A stretch of DNA of 64,000 bases from positions 186,001-250,000 of the forward strand of contig NZ_BSTF01000012.1 in assembly GCF_030269365.1 (NCBI RefSeq). The letters run 5' to 3'. This DNA is from Lentzea sp. NBRC 102530 (GTDB lineage Bacteria > Actinomycetota > Actinomycetes > Mycobacteriales > Pseudonocardiaceae). Of the stretch, positions 49,015 through 57,629 are shown in pieces. The position numbers were made by a program, and so were the translations under genes. The notes under the pieces are model-generated. The model was given only the letters and a program-made list of their open reading frames with translations, ran no database searches and was not told where the DNA came from. Within the stretch, counting starts at the first letter, position 1. Each line of letters opens with the position of its first letter.

Positions 49015-50522
49015 CTGACCTCCACGAAGATCGGGTTGGTGTAGCACCACAGGTCCTCCCACGGGTTCGCGGCTCCGGGTGTGTCCGCCTGCGGTTCGAA
49101 CGCGCCGCGGTTGCCGTCGGTTCCGCGCAACCGGACGAAAAAGGGCTCCCGGACGTTGCGGAACGTGTGCGTGAAGACCGCATAGTGCCAGCGCGGCTCG
49201 TAGGATCGCTCGACCTTCACATGTGGCGTGGCCAACGTTTCAGATGATGATCGTCCGGTAACAGCGCCCTTGATGAGGTCCAAACGGCGCAACCTGGGGA
49301 TGAATCCGGCGCTGTTGGGCCGGGTCGCGAGACGTGCCTTGACCAGCACGGTCACGTCCGCACCGCGGCGCACGCGCAGACGGCCGCCCATAGTCTCGGT
49401 TCCGCCGGATGCGTAAACGTCGAACCGGAGATCATCGACGAGTCCGCCGTGCGACACCCACGCCCGTCCGGCGCGCAGGCCCTCCATCACGGCACCGCGC
49501 GTGCGCCGGGTCGCGCCGACGACGGTTCGCGAGAACTCGCACGGGAAGAAGTCGACGTACGGCGGCAACACCTGGGGCACGGCACCGGCAACGGGATCGA
49601 GGTGCTTGCCGGTCAGGTCGAACTGGTCGCCGGGCTCCGGCACGCGGACGATCGTGTCGCGCGAGTTGAAGTGCGAGTCGGAGTTCGACGTGATCCACCA
49701 GCCGAGCCCCTCGGCCAGCAGCGCGTCCCACACACCGCCGACCTTCGCCGTCATCCAGTCGAAGCCGCCGTAGGTCCGGTAGGCCTCGGGCGGGTAGGGC
49801 GCGTAGGAGTTCGCGCCGGGGCTGTTCGCGTACCCGCCGCGATGACCGCCGGGCCCGCGCAACGGGTCCCCGTCGCCCTGTGCACCGGGCGCGCCCTCCA
49901 TGCCGACAACGATGTCGGGTGCCAGGTCGCGCATGCTCCGCAACTCGTGCGGCGCCACCCGGCCGTTGCGCATCGGGTGGTTCACGAACACCAGCGCGGA
50001 CTTCATCGTGCCGTTGCGGATCTTGGTCTGGAGGAACCGGATCGCGTCCAGCGCCTTGCGCTCGTTGGCCGGGCTCGACGCCTCCTGCCCGTTGAGCCGC
50101 CAGTCGAACTGCCGCTCGAAGTCGCGCAGCACGCCGGCCTCGTCCCGGCAGTCCTCGAAGAACACCGTGGCGTGCTCGGCGCCGGGGACGTTCCACTCCA
50201 TGCCGTGCCACAGCAGCAGTTGCGGGAACTTCCCGCGTGCGCGCCGCAGGTCGGCGGCGGTCGCCTCGACGGAGTGCGCCTCGTGCGACGCGTGCCCGTG
50301 GTCGGTCACCACGAGCCAGTCCGTGCCGTGCCGCAACGCGCCGCGGATCTGCTGCTCGACGGTGTACATGCCGTCGTACGAGTACTGCGTGTGCGTGTGG
50401 TGGTCGCCGGAAAGCCAGTGGTAGCGCCCATTCGAAGCCGACGCGGTCCCGGTGCCGAGCGCACCCGCCACACCGAGCACGCCGGCTCCCTGCAGGAACC
50501 GCCTGCGGGCTACTTCGGACAC
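49011..50522 (-). CDS. Tat-exported PHP-domain phosphoesterase (CehA/McbA-like)
   Basis: The protein has 503 aa from GTG 50522. The N-terminus MSEVARRRFLQGAGVLGVAG is a Tat signal with the twin-arginine RRRFLQ and cleavage near ASA at ~residue 30. The PHP metal motifs follow: GDHHTHTQYSYDG, VTDHGHASHE, a HGMEWN region, FVNHPM and NSDSHFNSRDT. The C-terminal ~180 residues are beta-rich. PHP proteins of the CehA/McbA type are metal-dependent phosphoesterases or hydrolases. It is folded in the cytoplasm and exported with its metals. It starts a possible three-gene operon (PHP, unknown, Prs-like). Confidence 0.85.
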   Translation of the reverse strand: MSEVARRRFLQGAGVLGVAGALGTGTASASNGRYHWLSGDHHTHTQYSYDGMYTVEQQIRGALRHGTDWLVVTDHGHASHEAHSVEATAADLRRARGKFPQLLLWHGMEWNVPGAEHATVFFEDCRDEAGVLRDFERQFDWRLNGQEASSPANERKALDAIRFLQTKIRNGTMKSALVFVNHPMRNGRVAPHELRSMRDLAPDIVVGMEGAPGAQGDGDPLRGPGGHRGGYANSPGANSYAPYPPEAYRTYGGFDWMTAKVGGVWDALLAEGLGWWITSNSDSHFNSRDTIVRVPEPGDQFDLTGKHLDPVAGAVPQVLPPYVDFFPCEFSRTVVGATRRTRGAVMEGLRAGRAWVSHGGLVDDLRFDVYASGGTETMGGRLRVRRGADVTVLVKARLATRPNSAGFIPRLRRLDLIKGAVTGRSSSETLATPHVKVERSYEPRWHYAVFTHTFRNVREPFFVRLRGTDGNRGAFEPQADTPGAANPWEDLWCYTNPIFVEVR

Positions 50523-50599
50523 GGCTGACCTCCACGCACCGGATCTGGGTCCGTGGAGGCTAGAGCGATCGGGTGAGCCGGAGGTGGACGGCGGATGAA

Positions 50600-51406
50600 C
50601 TAGATCGGAAGCAGGTCGACCCAGCTCAGGAACGGCAGCGCGCCCGTCGCCTGCAACGCCGCGAGCCCCAGCCAGATCGAGAGGACCGTCACGATCGGAC
50701 CGACGACCGCCATCTCGACGACCCCACCGGTCTTCATCCGCATGATCTTCGGCGGCGCGACCGGGTACCAGGTCTTGCCCATGATCGGGATCGGCCACAG
50801 GATCGGGCAGCCCTGCTCGGTGATCGCGTCCCCGACGTAGTGCGCGAAGCAGCCGATGCCGACCGCGATCCCGCACGCCGCCGCGGAGGCGTCGGTCTGC
50901 GAGGTCCACGCGATCATCGCCCAGGTGATGCCGCCCGAGACCACGGTGATCCACAACGCGTCCTGCTTGGGGCACCAGTCGTTCATGATGCCGCGCACCG
51001 CGAGACCGGCGAACACGAACATGAGCACCGGCAGCGCCCACTTCTGGCTGTTCTGCACGACCGCGGCGGTGAAGACGGCGGCGAACAACGCGAAGACGAG
51101 CGTGTGTGTGAGACCGCGATGTCCGCCGTCTCGCTTGGAATCTCGTTTCAGCCGTGTCGTCCGGTAAACGAAGCTGCTCAACGCGTTGATGCCCGCGGAC
51201 AGCCCGCCGCTGAGTGCTCCGAACGTGCGCGAGATGGTCGAACCGGGGTGGTCGAGGTCGGGCAGAAGTGCTGCTCCAGTGGCGAGAACTGCTCCGACTG
51301 CCCAGCTCTGCGGCGAGAGCTGGCCGATCGGGTGACTCGACGCGAGTGCGGTGACGGCGCTCCAGGCGAGCAGTCCACTCATCGCATGTGTTGGCCCAGT
51401 TGACAC
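50600..51406 (-). CDS. YdjM/DUF457-family membrane metal-dependent hydrolase-like protein
   Basis: The protein has 268 aa from GTG 51406, after GAAGGGG; ATG 51382 is an alternative start. Signature residues of the YdjM family (PF04307): THAMSG near the N-terminus, LLPDLDHPGSTISR, GGHRGLTHTLVFALF and CFAHYVGDAITEQGCPILWPI. They place His and Asp residues in and near the membrane. Six to seven TM segments are visible. E. coli YdjM is SOS-controlled, but no LexA box is seen here. The enzymatic function is not proven for the family. Confidence 0.88.
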   Translation of the reverse strand: MSTGPTHAMSGLLAWSAVTALASSHPIGQLSPQSWAVGAVLATGAALLPDLDHPGSTISRTFGALSGGLSAGINALSSFVYRTTRLKRDSKRDGGHRGLTHTLVFALFAAVFTAAVVQNSQKWALPVLMFVFAGLAVRGIMNDWCPKQDALWITVVSGGITWAMIAWTSQTDASAAACGIAVGIGCFAHYVGDAITEQGCPILWPIPIMGKTWYPVAPPKIMRMKTGGVVEMAVVGPIVTVLSIWLGLAALQATGALPFLSWVDLLPI

Positions 51407-51519
51407 TTACGCCCCTTCTAGTGATCACCCGTCGGTGAAAACAGTAGTCGCCGGTATCAGGTGCCCGTGCCGGAACTCCATATGTCCGGACAACCATCTC
51501 GTTCCAAAGGAGCACGGAC

Positions 51520-52362
51520 ATGGCACAGGTTTGGCTCATCACCGGCAGTTCGCGTGGCGTCGGCCGCAAGACCGCGGAGGCCGTTCTCGCCGCCGGGCAC
51601 CAGGTCGTCGCCACCGCCCGCAACCCGCGCGATCTCGACGACCTCGTCTCTCAACACGGCGACCGGGTCAGATCTGTTGCACTCGACGTGAGAAACGCGG
51701 ATCAGGCGAGGGAGGCCGTGGCGACCGCGGTGCGCGAGTTCGGCCGGCTCGACGTGGTGTTCAACAACGCCGGAGCGGGCCGCGTGACGTCGATCGAGGA
51801 GTGCTCCGAGGAGGACTTCCGCGACCAGTTCGAGGTCAACCTGTGGGGCGCGGTCAACGTCACCCGCGCCGCGTTGCCGGTGCTGCGCGCGCAACGCTCC
51901 GGGCACTTCCTGCACGCCGGTTCGACCGCGGGCCACACCGCGCTCGGCGGCGGGCTCGGGCCGTACGTGATGTCGAAGTTCGCGCTGCGCGGGTTCAACG
52001 AGACGCTGGCCGCGGAGTGCGCGCCGTTCGGGGTCCGCTCGACGCTGATCGAGCTCGGCGGCATGCAGACGGACTGGACCGGCAGCTCTCTGGTGGTGAC
52101 CGAGCACGGACCGGACTACGTTCCGACTGTCGGGGTACTGCTGGGCATGGTCCGCGGCGCGGACGGCAACATGCCCGGCGATCCAGCCAAGGCGGCGAAG
52201 GTCATGCTCGACGTGGTAGCCATGGACGAGCCGCCCCTGTGTCTGCTGCTGGGCAGCGACGCGGTGGATATGGTGCGCCTGGCAGACCAGGCACGGAATG
52301 CGGAAATCGACAAGTGGGAGCACGTGAGCCGGTCGACCGACCGCAACCCTGAATCGGTGTAA
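51520..52362 (+). CDS. Short-chain dehydrogenase/reductase
   Basis: The protein has 280 aa from ATG 51520, after AAAGGAG. It has a classical SDR: cofactor loop TGSSRGVGRKTAE (residues ~8-20), NNAGAG (~87-92) and the catalytic Ser in HAGSTAGH with YVMSK (Tyr/Lys). The C-terminal loop is variable. Residues after the second beta-strand (ATARN) suggest NADP preference. The substrate is unknown. It is monocistronic, 79 bases before icd. Confidence 0.93.
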   Translation: MAQVWLITGSSRGVGRKTAEAVLAAGHQVVATARNPRDLDDLVSQHGDRVRSVALDVRNADQAREAVATAVREFGRLDVVFNNAGAGRVTSIEECSEEDFRDQFEVNLWGAVNVTRAALPVLRAQRSGHFLHAGSTAGHTALGGGLGPYVMSKFALRGFNETLAAECAPFGVRSTLIELGGMQTDWTGSSLVVTEHGPDYVPTVGVLLGMVRGADGNMPGDPAKAAKVMLDVVAMDEPPLCLLLGSDAVDMVRLADQARNAEIDKWEHVSRSTDRNPESV

Positions 52363-52441
52363 CCAGGGTCGCAGGCGCGGGAGGACGGTTTACCAGTACG
52401 CTTGTCTTGCTTGCATCGTCGCGAGAGGAGCGCCCAGGGTT

Positions 52442-53665
52442 ATGGGCAAGATCAAGGTTCAGGGCACCGTCGTCGAACTCGACGGCGACGAGATGACCCG
52501 GATCATCTGGCAGTTCATCAAGGACAAGCTGATCCACCCGTACCTGGACGTCACTCTGGAGTACTACGACCTGGGCATCGAGCACCGGGACGCCACGGAC
52601 GACCAGGTCACGATCGACGCCGCGAACGCCATCAAGAAGCACGGCGTCGGCGTCAAGTGCGCCACGATCACGCCGGACGAGGCGCGCGTCGAGGAGTTCG
52701 GCCTCAAGAAGATGTGGGTCTCGCCGAACGGCACGATCCGCAACATCCTCGGCGGTGTCGTCTTCCGCGAGCCGATCATCATCTCCAACGTCCCGCGGCT
52801 GGTCCCGGGCTGGACGAAGCCGATCATCATCGGCCGTCACGCCCACGGTGACCAGTACAAGGCCACCAACTTCAAGGTGCCCGGCGCCGGCAAGCTCACG
52901 ATCACGTTCCAGCCGGAGGACGGCTCGGACCCGATCGAGCACGTCGTCACCGAGTTCCCGGCGGAGGGCGGTGTGGCGATGGGCATGTACAACTACAACA
53001 AGTCCATCGAGGACTTCGCCCGCGCCTCGTTCTCCTACGGCCTGCAGCGGGGCTACCCCGTCTACATGTCGACGAAGAACACGATCCTGAAGGCCTACGA
53101 CGGCGCCTTCAAGGACATCTTCCAGCGCGTGTTCGACGAGGAGTTCAAGGCGGAGTTCGACGCCAAGGGCCTCACCTACGAGCACCGCCTCATCGACGAC
53201 ATGGTCGCCGCGGCCATGAAGTGGGAGGGCGGCTACGTCTGGGCGTGCAAGAACTACGACGGTGACGTCCAGTCCGACACGGTCGCGCAGGGCTTCGGCT
53301 CGCTCGGCCTCATGACGTCGGTCCTGATGACGCCGGACGGCAAGACGGTCGAGGCCGAGGCCGCGCACGGCACCGTGACGCGTCACTTCCGCCAGCACCA
53401 GGCCGGCAAGCCGACCTCCACGAACCCCATCGCGTCGATCTACGCGTGGACCCGTGGCCTCATGCACCGCGGCAAGCTGGACAACACCCCCGAGGTGGTC
53501 CGCTTCGCCGAGGCCCTCGAAGAGGTCGTCATCGAGACCGTCGAGGCCGGTCAGATGACCAAGGACCTGGCCCTGCTGATCAGCAAGGACCAGGCCTGGC
53601 TGACCACCGAGGACTTCCTCGCCGCGCTGGACGAGAACCTCAAGAAGAAGATGGCGTCCTTCTGA
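52442..53665 (+). CDS. icd: NADP-dependent isocitrate dehydrogenase, eukaryote-like dimeric type
   Basis: This TCA enzyme makes 2-oxoglutarate, CO2 and NADPH. It has 407 aa from ATG 52442. The N-terminus IKVQGTVVELDGDEMTRIIW, PNGTIRNILGGVVFREPI, the substrate region GRHAHGDQYKATNF and the cofactor region AAHGTVTRHFRQHQAG are those of the mitochondrial-like type II enzymes (as Rv3339c Icd1). Together with mdh at 21.8 kb it gives two TCA genes in the window, each on its own. A strong terminator follows. Confidence 0.98.
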   Translation: MGKIKVQGTVVELDGDEMTRIIWQFIKDKLIHPYLDVTLEYYDLGIEHRDATDDQVTIDAANAIKKHGVGVKCATITPDEARVEEFGLKKMWVSPNGTIRNILGGVVFREPIIISNVPRLVPGWTKPIIIGRHAHGDQYKATNFKVPGAGKLTITFQPEDGSDPIEHVVTEFPAEGGVAMGMYNYNKSIEDFARASFSYGLQRGYPVYMSTKNTILKAYDGAFKDIFQRVFDEEFKAEFDAKGLTYEHRLIDDMVAAAMKWEGGYVWACKNYDGDVQSDTVAQGFGSLGLMTSVLMTPDGKTVEAEAAHGTVTRHFRQHQAGKPTSTNPIASIYAWTRGLMHRGKLDNTPEVVRFAEALEEVVIETVEAGQMTKDLALLISKDQAWLTTEDFLAALDENLKKKMASF

Positions 53666-53683
53666 TCGCCTGATTCTCGCGAG

Positions 53684-53717
53684 AAGGCCACCCCGGTTAC
53701 GCCGGGGTGGCCTTTTT
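53684..53717 (+). terminator. Rho-independent terminator after icd
   Basis: AAGGCCACCCCGG (53684-53696) pairs exactly with CCGGGGTGGCCTT (53702-53714), loop TTACG, followed by a T-run to 53717. Confidence 0.95.
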
Positions 53718-53836
53718 CGTGGCGCATCACCCGGTCGGTTCCTCTTGCGGGTGGTTGCCGCGCCGAGCCGTCCACACAGGTCTCGCAGCCGCTATATCTG
53801 CTGATCCAGGGCTTGTGTCAGGTGGAGGCGTTCGCG

Positions 53837-54148
53837 ATGTTCGGTGTGCCGGTTCGGGGAATGATCGTCATCGGGGTGCTCGGCGTCGCCGGCGTGATGT
53901 ACGCGGTGAACGGCGGCAAGCCGATGGGCAGCGACACGTCGCCGGGGATCTGCAAGATCACGGTGACCGCGGACATCCTCAACGTCCGCTCCGGCCCCGG
54001 TGACATGCAGCCGATCGTGTCGACGATGCCGCGCGACGCCGTGGCCGACGCCCAGGGGCGCGTCGAGAACGGCTACCGGATGCTGAGCGACCGGCGCTGG
54101 GTGAGCCAGTCCTTCACGGCGCTGACCAGCGATTCCACCTGCAAGTAG
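53837..54148 (+). CDS. Small exported SH3-like domain protein
   Basis: The protein has 103 aa from ATG 53837, 8 bases after GGAGG. A signal or TM anchor lies at about residues 7-24 (GMIVIGVLGVAGVMYAV). The rest has a bacterial SH3 pattern: ICKITVTADILNVRSGPGDMQPIVSTMPRDAV, then RWVSQSFTAL, and two Cys residues that could pair. Such domains bind peptidoglycan or cell-wall peptides. The function is otherwise unknown. Confidence 0.78.
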   Translation: MFGVPVRGMIVIGVLGVAGVMYAVNGGKPMGSDTSPGICKITVTADILNVRSGPGDMQPIVSTMPRDAVADAQGRVENGYRMLSDRRWVSQSFTALTSDSTCK

Positions 54149-54291
54149 CGAAAATTCCAGGGATTTCCCGGTCCGGAAAGGCCTTTCCTGTCCGGGGCGG
54201 CCCTCTTTAGGATTGATCCGGCTGGCCTAGCGCGGGCAGCCGGAACACGCCGCCACGTGTTCGCAGTGCGTGCGGCGAAGGGACGTATCCC

Positions 54292-56895
54292 GTGGCGGTG
54301 GTGTCTGACCGCAGACGTGAACTCGCGGTGGTGCGCGAGGCGCTGGGGAACGCCCCGGCGGTCGTGTGCGTCGAGGGCCGGGTGGGCCTCGGCAAGACCG
54401 CGGTGCTGACCGAGACCGTGCGGATGGCCCGTGAGCTGGGCTTCTCGGTGTTCCGCGCGCAGTGCTCCGGCTCCGAGTCCGGGTTCCGGTTCGGCGTGCT
54501 CGCGCAGCTCTTCGAGAGCGAGGCCGACGAGATCCTCGCCGGGGGCGCCGACCAGGCCGCGTTGCACCGCGTGCATCGGCTGGTCCGCGAGCTCTCCGCC
54601 GACTCGCCGGTGCTGCTGGCGGTGGACGACGCCGAGTTCGCCGACGAGTCGTCGTTGCAGTTCCTCTCCTACCTGCGGCGCCGTCTTGGCGAACTGCCGG
54701 TCGTGATGGTGGTGACGCGCGGTCTCGTCGATGAGCCGCCATTGCTCCGTGAGGTGGTCGGGGACGCCGTGCGCGTTCGGTTGCGCGGGCTCGACCAGCT
54801 CTCGTGTGGCCGGTTCCTGCGGACGTTGTTCTCGGCCCAGGTGCCGGACGACGTCGTCACGGACTGGCGGGTGGCGACCGCGGGCAACCCCTTCCTGCTC
54901 GGACTGAGACCTCGTGACCTCGGTGAACGGGCCGGAGAGCTGGTCGCTCGGTTGGGAGCGGCCGGACCTGACGTGGTGGCGCTGGCGCGGTCGTTCGCGG
55001 TGCTCGGCGAGGCCGACCTGGCGTTGGCGGGCGCGGCCGCGCGGTTGGTGCCGGAAGAGGCCGCCGAGGCGTCGCGGGTGCTGGGAGGCATCGGGTTCGC
55101 GGGCGTGCCGATGGTGATGTCGACCCTTGCGCAGAGCACGACCGCGTTGGACCGTGCGGCGATCCACGCGCGCGCAGCGCGGTTTCAGCACCACGACCAG
55201 GCTTCTGCCGAAGAGATCGCTGTGCACCTGCTGTGCGCTGCGCCCCTGGGCGAGGAGTGGGTGCGGGACGTGCTGCTGTCGGTGGCCCGCCGGTCCACTT
55301 CGGACAGAGCGATCGCCTGCCTGCGCCGGTTGTTGCGCGAGCCGTTGCCGGACGACCTGCGCGGCGAGGTGCTGGTCGAGCTGTCGGAGGCGCAGTCGCT
55401 GGTCGATCCCGGTGCCGCCCGCGCGTCGCTGACGAAGGCCGCCGGGGCGTCGATGGACGTGCCGGCCGAGGGGCGGATGGCGTTGCTGCTCGCCTACGAC
55501 CTGGCCGGGCGGCGGCTGTACCGGGACGCGGTCGCGAAGGTCGAGTCGGTGATCGCCAGGGTGTCCGGTGTGGACCCGGACCTGGCCCAGCGGCTGGACC
55601 TGTACGCGTTGTCGCTGGGGATGGAGGAGTCGTTCTTCTCCGGCGAGGTGGAGACGCGGATCGCCCGGCTGGTGGGGTCGCGGATGACCTCGGCGCGCAA
55701 CGCGCGGTTCCTCAACACGGTGCTCGCCTACCGCGGCGCGACGATCGGGGCGAACCCAGGGGAGACGCGCCGCCGGGTGCACGCCGCGTTGCCGGTGCGG
55801 CTCGGGCGCGACCTGATCGACCAGTTCTCGTTCGCGCACATGATCGTGGCGCTGGTCGGGATCGACGAGTACGAGCTGGCGGACCGGCAGTGCGACGAGG
55901 CGTTGCGGGTGACGTCCGAACGCGATCTGGGCGTGTGTTCCGCGCTGGTGCAGGGGCTGCGGTGTCACGTGGCGCGCCGGCTGGGGTCCTTGGGGACCGC
56001 GGAGCGGCTCGGGCTCGCGTCGTTGGCGCGGCTGGATTCCCTTGGGGCGCACCAGGACGACAACGTGGTGGTCGGCGTGGCGGGGCTAGTCGGCGCGTGG
56101 GTCGACACGGGCGACACGGCGTCGGCGTCATCGCTGCTGCGCGAACGGTCGCTGGACGGCGACCTGCCCGAGTACTCGCACTACAACACGCTTCTGCACC
56201 AACGTGGCCGCCTGCACATGGCGTTGGGCGACCCGGTTTCCGCTCTGCGCGACCACCTCGTGTGCGGGCAACGGATGGAACGGCGCGGCGCGCGCAATCC
56301 GTCGTTGCAGCCGTGGCGTTCGCACGCGGCGCTGGCCCACATGGCGTTGGGGGAGAAGGAACAAGCCTCGTTCCTGGCGTTCCAGGAACTCGAAGTGGCG
56401 CGCGAATGGGGGCTTGCCGTACCCGTCGGCGTCGCGGCGCGGGTCGCCGGTGTGGTGGCCGACGACCTGGAGTTGCTGGAGGAGGCCGTGGTCGTGCTGC
56501 GCGACACCCCGGCGCGGCTGGAACTGGCGCGGGCGCTGGTCGACTGGGGCGTGGGCCTGCGGGGCGCCGGGCGCCGGCCGGAGGCGCTGGCGGCGTTGCG
56601 GCAGGGCCACGACGTGGCGAAGCGGTGCGGCGCGATCTCGTTGATGGGGCTCGCCTCCCGCGAACTGCGCGCGGCGGGTGGCCGTCCGGCGCGCGTGCCG
56701 TCGGGTTCGACGCTCACCGCGCAGGAAGAACACATCGTGCGCCGCGCCGTGTACGGCCTGACGAACCGGCAGATCGCGGCCGAACTGTTCGTGACACCGC
56801 GAGCCGTCGAACTGCATTTGACCCGCGCCTACCGCAAATTGGGAATCTCCGGCCGCCGAGATCTGGCCGCGGCTTTGGAAAAGGCCGGCGCGTGA
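54292..56895 (+). CDS. LuxR-family regulator of the LAL type (ATPase + TPR-like + HTH)
   Basis: The protein has 867 aa; GTG 54292 opens the frame, and nearby GTG codons at 54298 and 54301 are alternatives. Walker A is GRVGLGKT at 29-36, and Walker B is VLLAVDDAEFADE (~residues 104-116). A long helical region (~270-780) with TPR-like units follows. The C-terminal LuxR HTH is LTAQEEHIVRRAVYGLTNRQIAAELF then VELHLTRAYRKLGI. These large ATP-binding LuxR proteins control sugar use or secondary metabolism in actinomycetes. No biosynthetic cluster is adjacent, so the target is unknown. A perfect hairpin overlaps its stop codon. Confidence 0.93.
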   Translation: MAVVSDRRRELAVVREALGNAPAVVCVEGRVGLGKTAVLTETVRMARELGFSVFRAQCSGSESGFRFGVLAQLFESEADEILAGGADQAALHRVHRLVRELSADSPVLLAVDDAEFADESSLQFLSYLRRRLGELPVVMVVTRGLVDEPPLLREVVGDAVRVRLRGLDQLSCGRFLRTLFSAQVPDDVVTDWRVATAGNPFLLGLRPRDLGERAGELVARLGAAGPDVVALARSFAVLGEADLALAGAAARLVPEEAAEASRVLGGIGFAGVPMVMSTLAQSTTALDRAAIHARAARFQHHDQASAEEIAVHLLCAAPLGEEWVRDVLLSVARRSTSDRAIACLRRLLREPLPDDLRGEVLVELSEAQSLVDPGAARASLTKAAGASMDVPAEGRMALLLAYDLAGRRLYRDAVAKVESVIARVSGVDPDLAQRLDLYALSLGMEESFFSGEVETRIARLVGSRMTSARNARFLNTVLAYRGATIGANPGETRRRVHAALPVRLGRDLIDQFSFAHMIVALVGIDEYELADRQCDEALRVTSERDLGVCSALVQGLRCHVARRLGSLGTAERLGLASLARLDSLGAHQDDNVVVGVAGLVGAWVDTGDTASASSLLRERSLDGDLPEYSHYNTLLHQRGRLHMALGDPVSALRDHLVCGQRMERRGARNPSLQPWRSHAALAHMALGEKEQASFLAFQELEVAREWGLAVPVGVAARVAGVVADDLELLEEAVVVLRDTPARLELARALVDWGVGLRGAGRRPEALAALRQGHDVAKRCGAISLMGLASRELRAAGGRPARVPSGSTLTAQEEHIVRRAVYGLTNRQIAAELFVTPRAVELHLTRAYRKLGISGRRDLAAALEKAGA

Positions 56896-56915
56896 GGGCG
56901 GCGCCGGCCTTTTCC
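56877..56915. terminator. Bidirectional terminator with the LAL stop codon in its loop
   Basis: GGAAAAGGCCGGCGC (56877-56891) pairs exactly with GCGCCGGCCTTTTCC (56901-56915), 9-base loop that contains the TGA (56893-56895). T-tracts and A-tracts flank the stem, so it works for both the LAL gene and the convergent secreted-protein gene. Confidence 0.9.
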
Positions 56916-56922
56916 CGCGCAC

Positions 56923-57234
56923 TCACTTGAGGACGATGATGCCCAGCGCGATGACCTTGCCGCCCAGCTTGATCCCCTTGACGTCGACGTTCGCGCCGAC
57001 CTTCAGCTCGCCGGAGATGGCCGTGGCGAGGTCGTAGTCCACGTCCAGCGTGGTGGAGGCGTTGACCTTCACCTTGATGGACTTGCCGTGGACGACCGCG
57101 ACGACCTTGCCGGTCACGTCCGCGGTGGCCTGGGCCGAGACCTCGGTGGCCGGAGCCGCGAACGCCTGCGCGGCACCACCGAACAGCACGGCGGTGGCGG
57201 CGAGACCGGCGAGAACACCCTTGATCGCGTTCAT
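56923..57234 (-). CDS. Small secreted OB-fold-like (DUF5666-like) protein
   Basis: The protein has 103 aa from ATG 57234, after AAGGAGAAG. The signal peptide is MNAIKGVLAGLAATAVL..., with cleavage after AQAFA near residue 26. The mature part (VTGKVVAVVHGKSIKVKVNA, then LKVGANVDVKGIKLGGKVIA) has the alternating strand pattern of DUF5666-type small beta-barrels. Function is unknown. Direct repeats CGATCAAT upstream may be regulatory. Confidence 0.72.
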   Translation of the reverse strand: MNAIKGVLAGLAATAVLFGGAAQAFAAPATEVSAQATADVTGKVVAVVHGKSIKVKVNASTTLDVDYDLATAISGELKVGANVDVKGIKLGGKVIALGIIVLK

Positions 57235-57292
57235 TGTCTTCTCCTTGGTGCTTTGTGCTTCGGGGTTTTTCTGGGCCCGTCGAAAACATGCC

Positions 57293-57315
57293 CGATCAAT
57301 ACCCGCACGATCAAT
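57293..57315. repeat. Direct repeat CGATCAAT upstream of the secreted-protein gene
   Basis: CGATCAAT occurs at 57293-57300 and 57308-57315, a 15-base period, in the gap between the divergent genes starting at 57234 and 57400. It may be a binding site; no regulator is known. Confidence 0.35.
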
Positions 57316-57399
57316 GGTGTGTCTTTGATGTTTCGTTCTCGCCGAAGTCCGCCTTTGCAACGGTGAACGACTTCGGTGGCGTGTGGCAAACTTGCGGGC

Positions 57400-57618
57400 A
57401 TGCTGAGGAACGTGTTTCGGTGGGGCAGAGGCAGGGGCGTCACCCAGTGCTCGTGCGACCCGGAGTGGCAGGGCCTCTACACGGAGATCGACGGCCAGCG
57501 CCAACTCGCCCTGCCGCGTGACGAGATGGCCACCATCGTCGGCTACCTCGACCTCACCGCGCACTGCGCCGGCTGCAACGCCGAGTACCCGAAGCCCTGG
57601 GGCCTGGCCTCCAAGTAG
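57400..57618 (+). CDS. Small Cys-containing hypothetical protein
   Basis: The protein has 72 aa from ATG 57400. It has four Cys residues as CSCDPEW and HCAGCNAEYPKPW, a possible zinc-binding pattern. There is no signal peptide and no strong ribosome binding site. It lies 11 bases before the exonuclease III gene, so the two are probably cotranscribed. No family is recognised. Confidence 0.6.
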   Translation: MLRNVFRWGRGRGVTQCSCDPEWQGLYTEIDGQRQLALPRDEMATIVGYLDLTAHCAGCNAEYPKPWGLASK

Positions 57619-57629
57619 GCTCCTCCGTC

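Noticed and set aside
50600..51520. LexA box before the YdjM-like gene (E. coli ydjM is SOS-regulated)
   Set aside because: No TCGAAC-N4-GTTCGA sequence lies in the divergent promoter.
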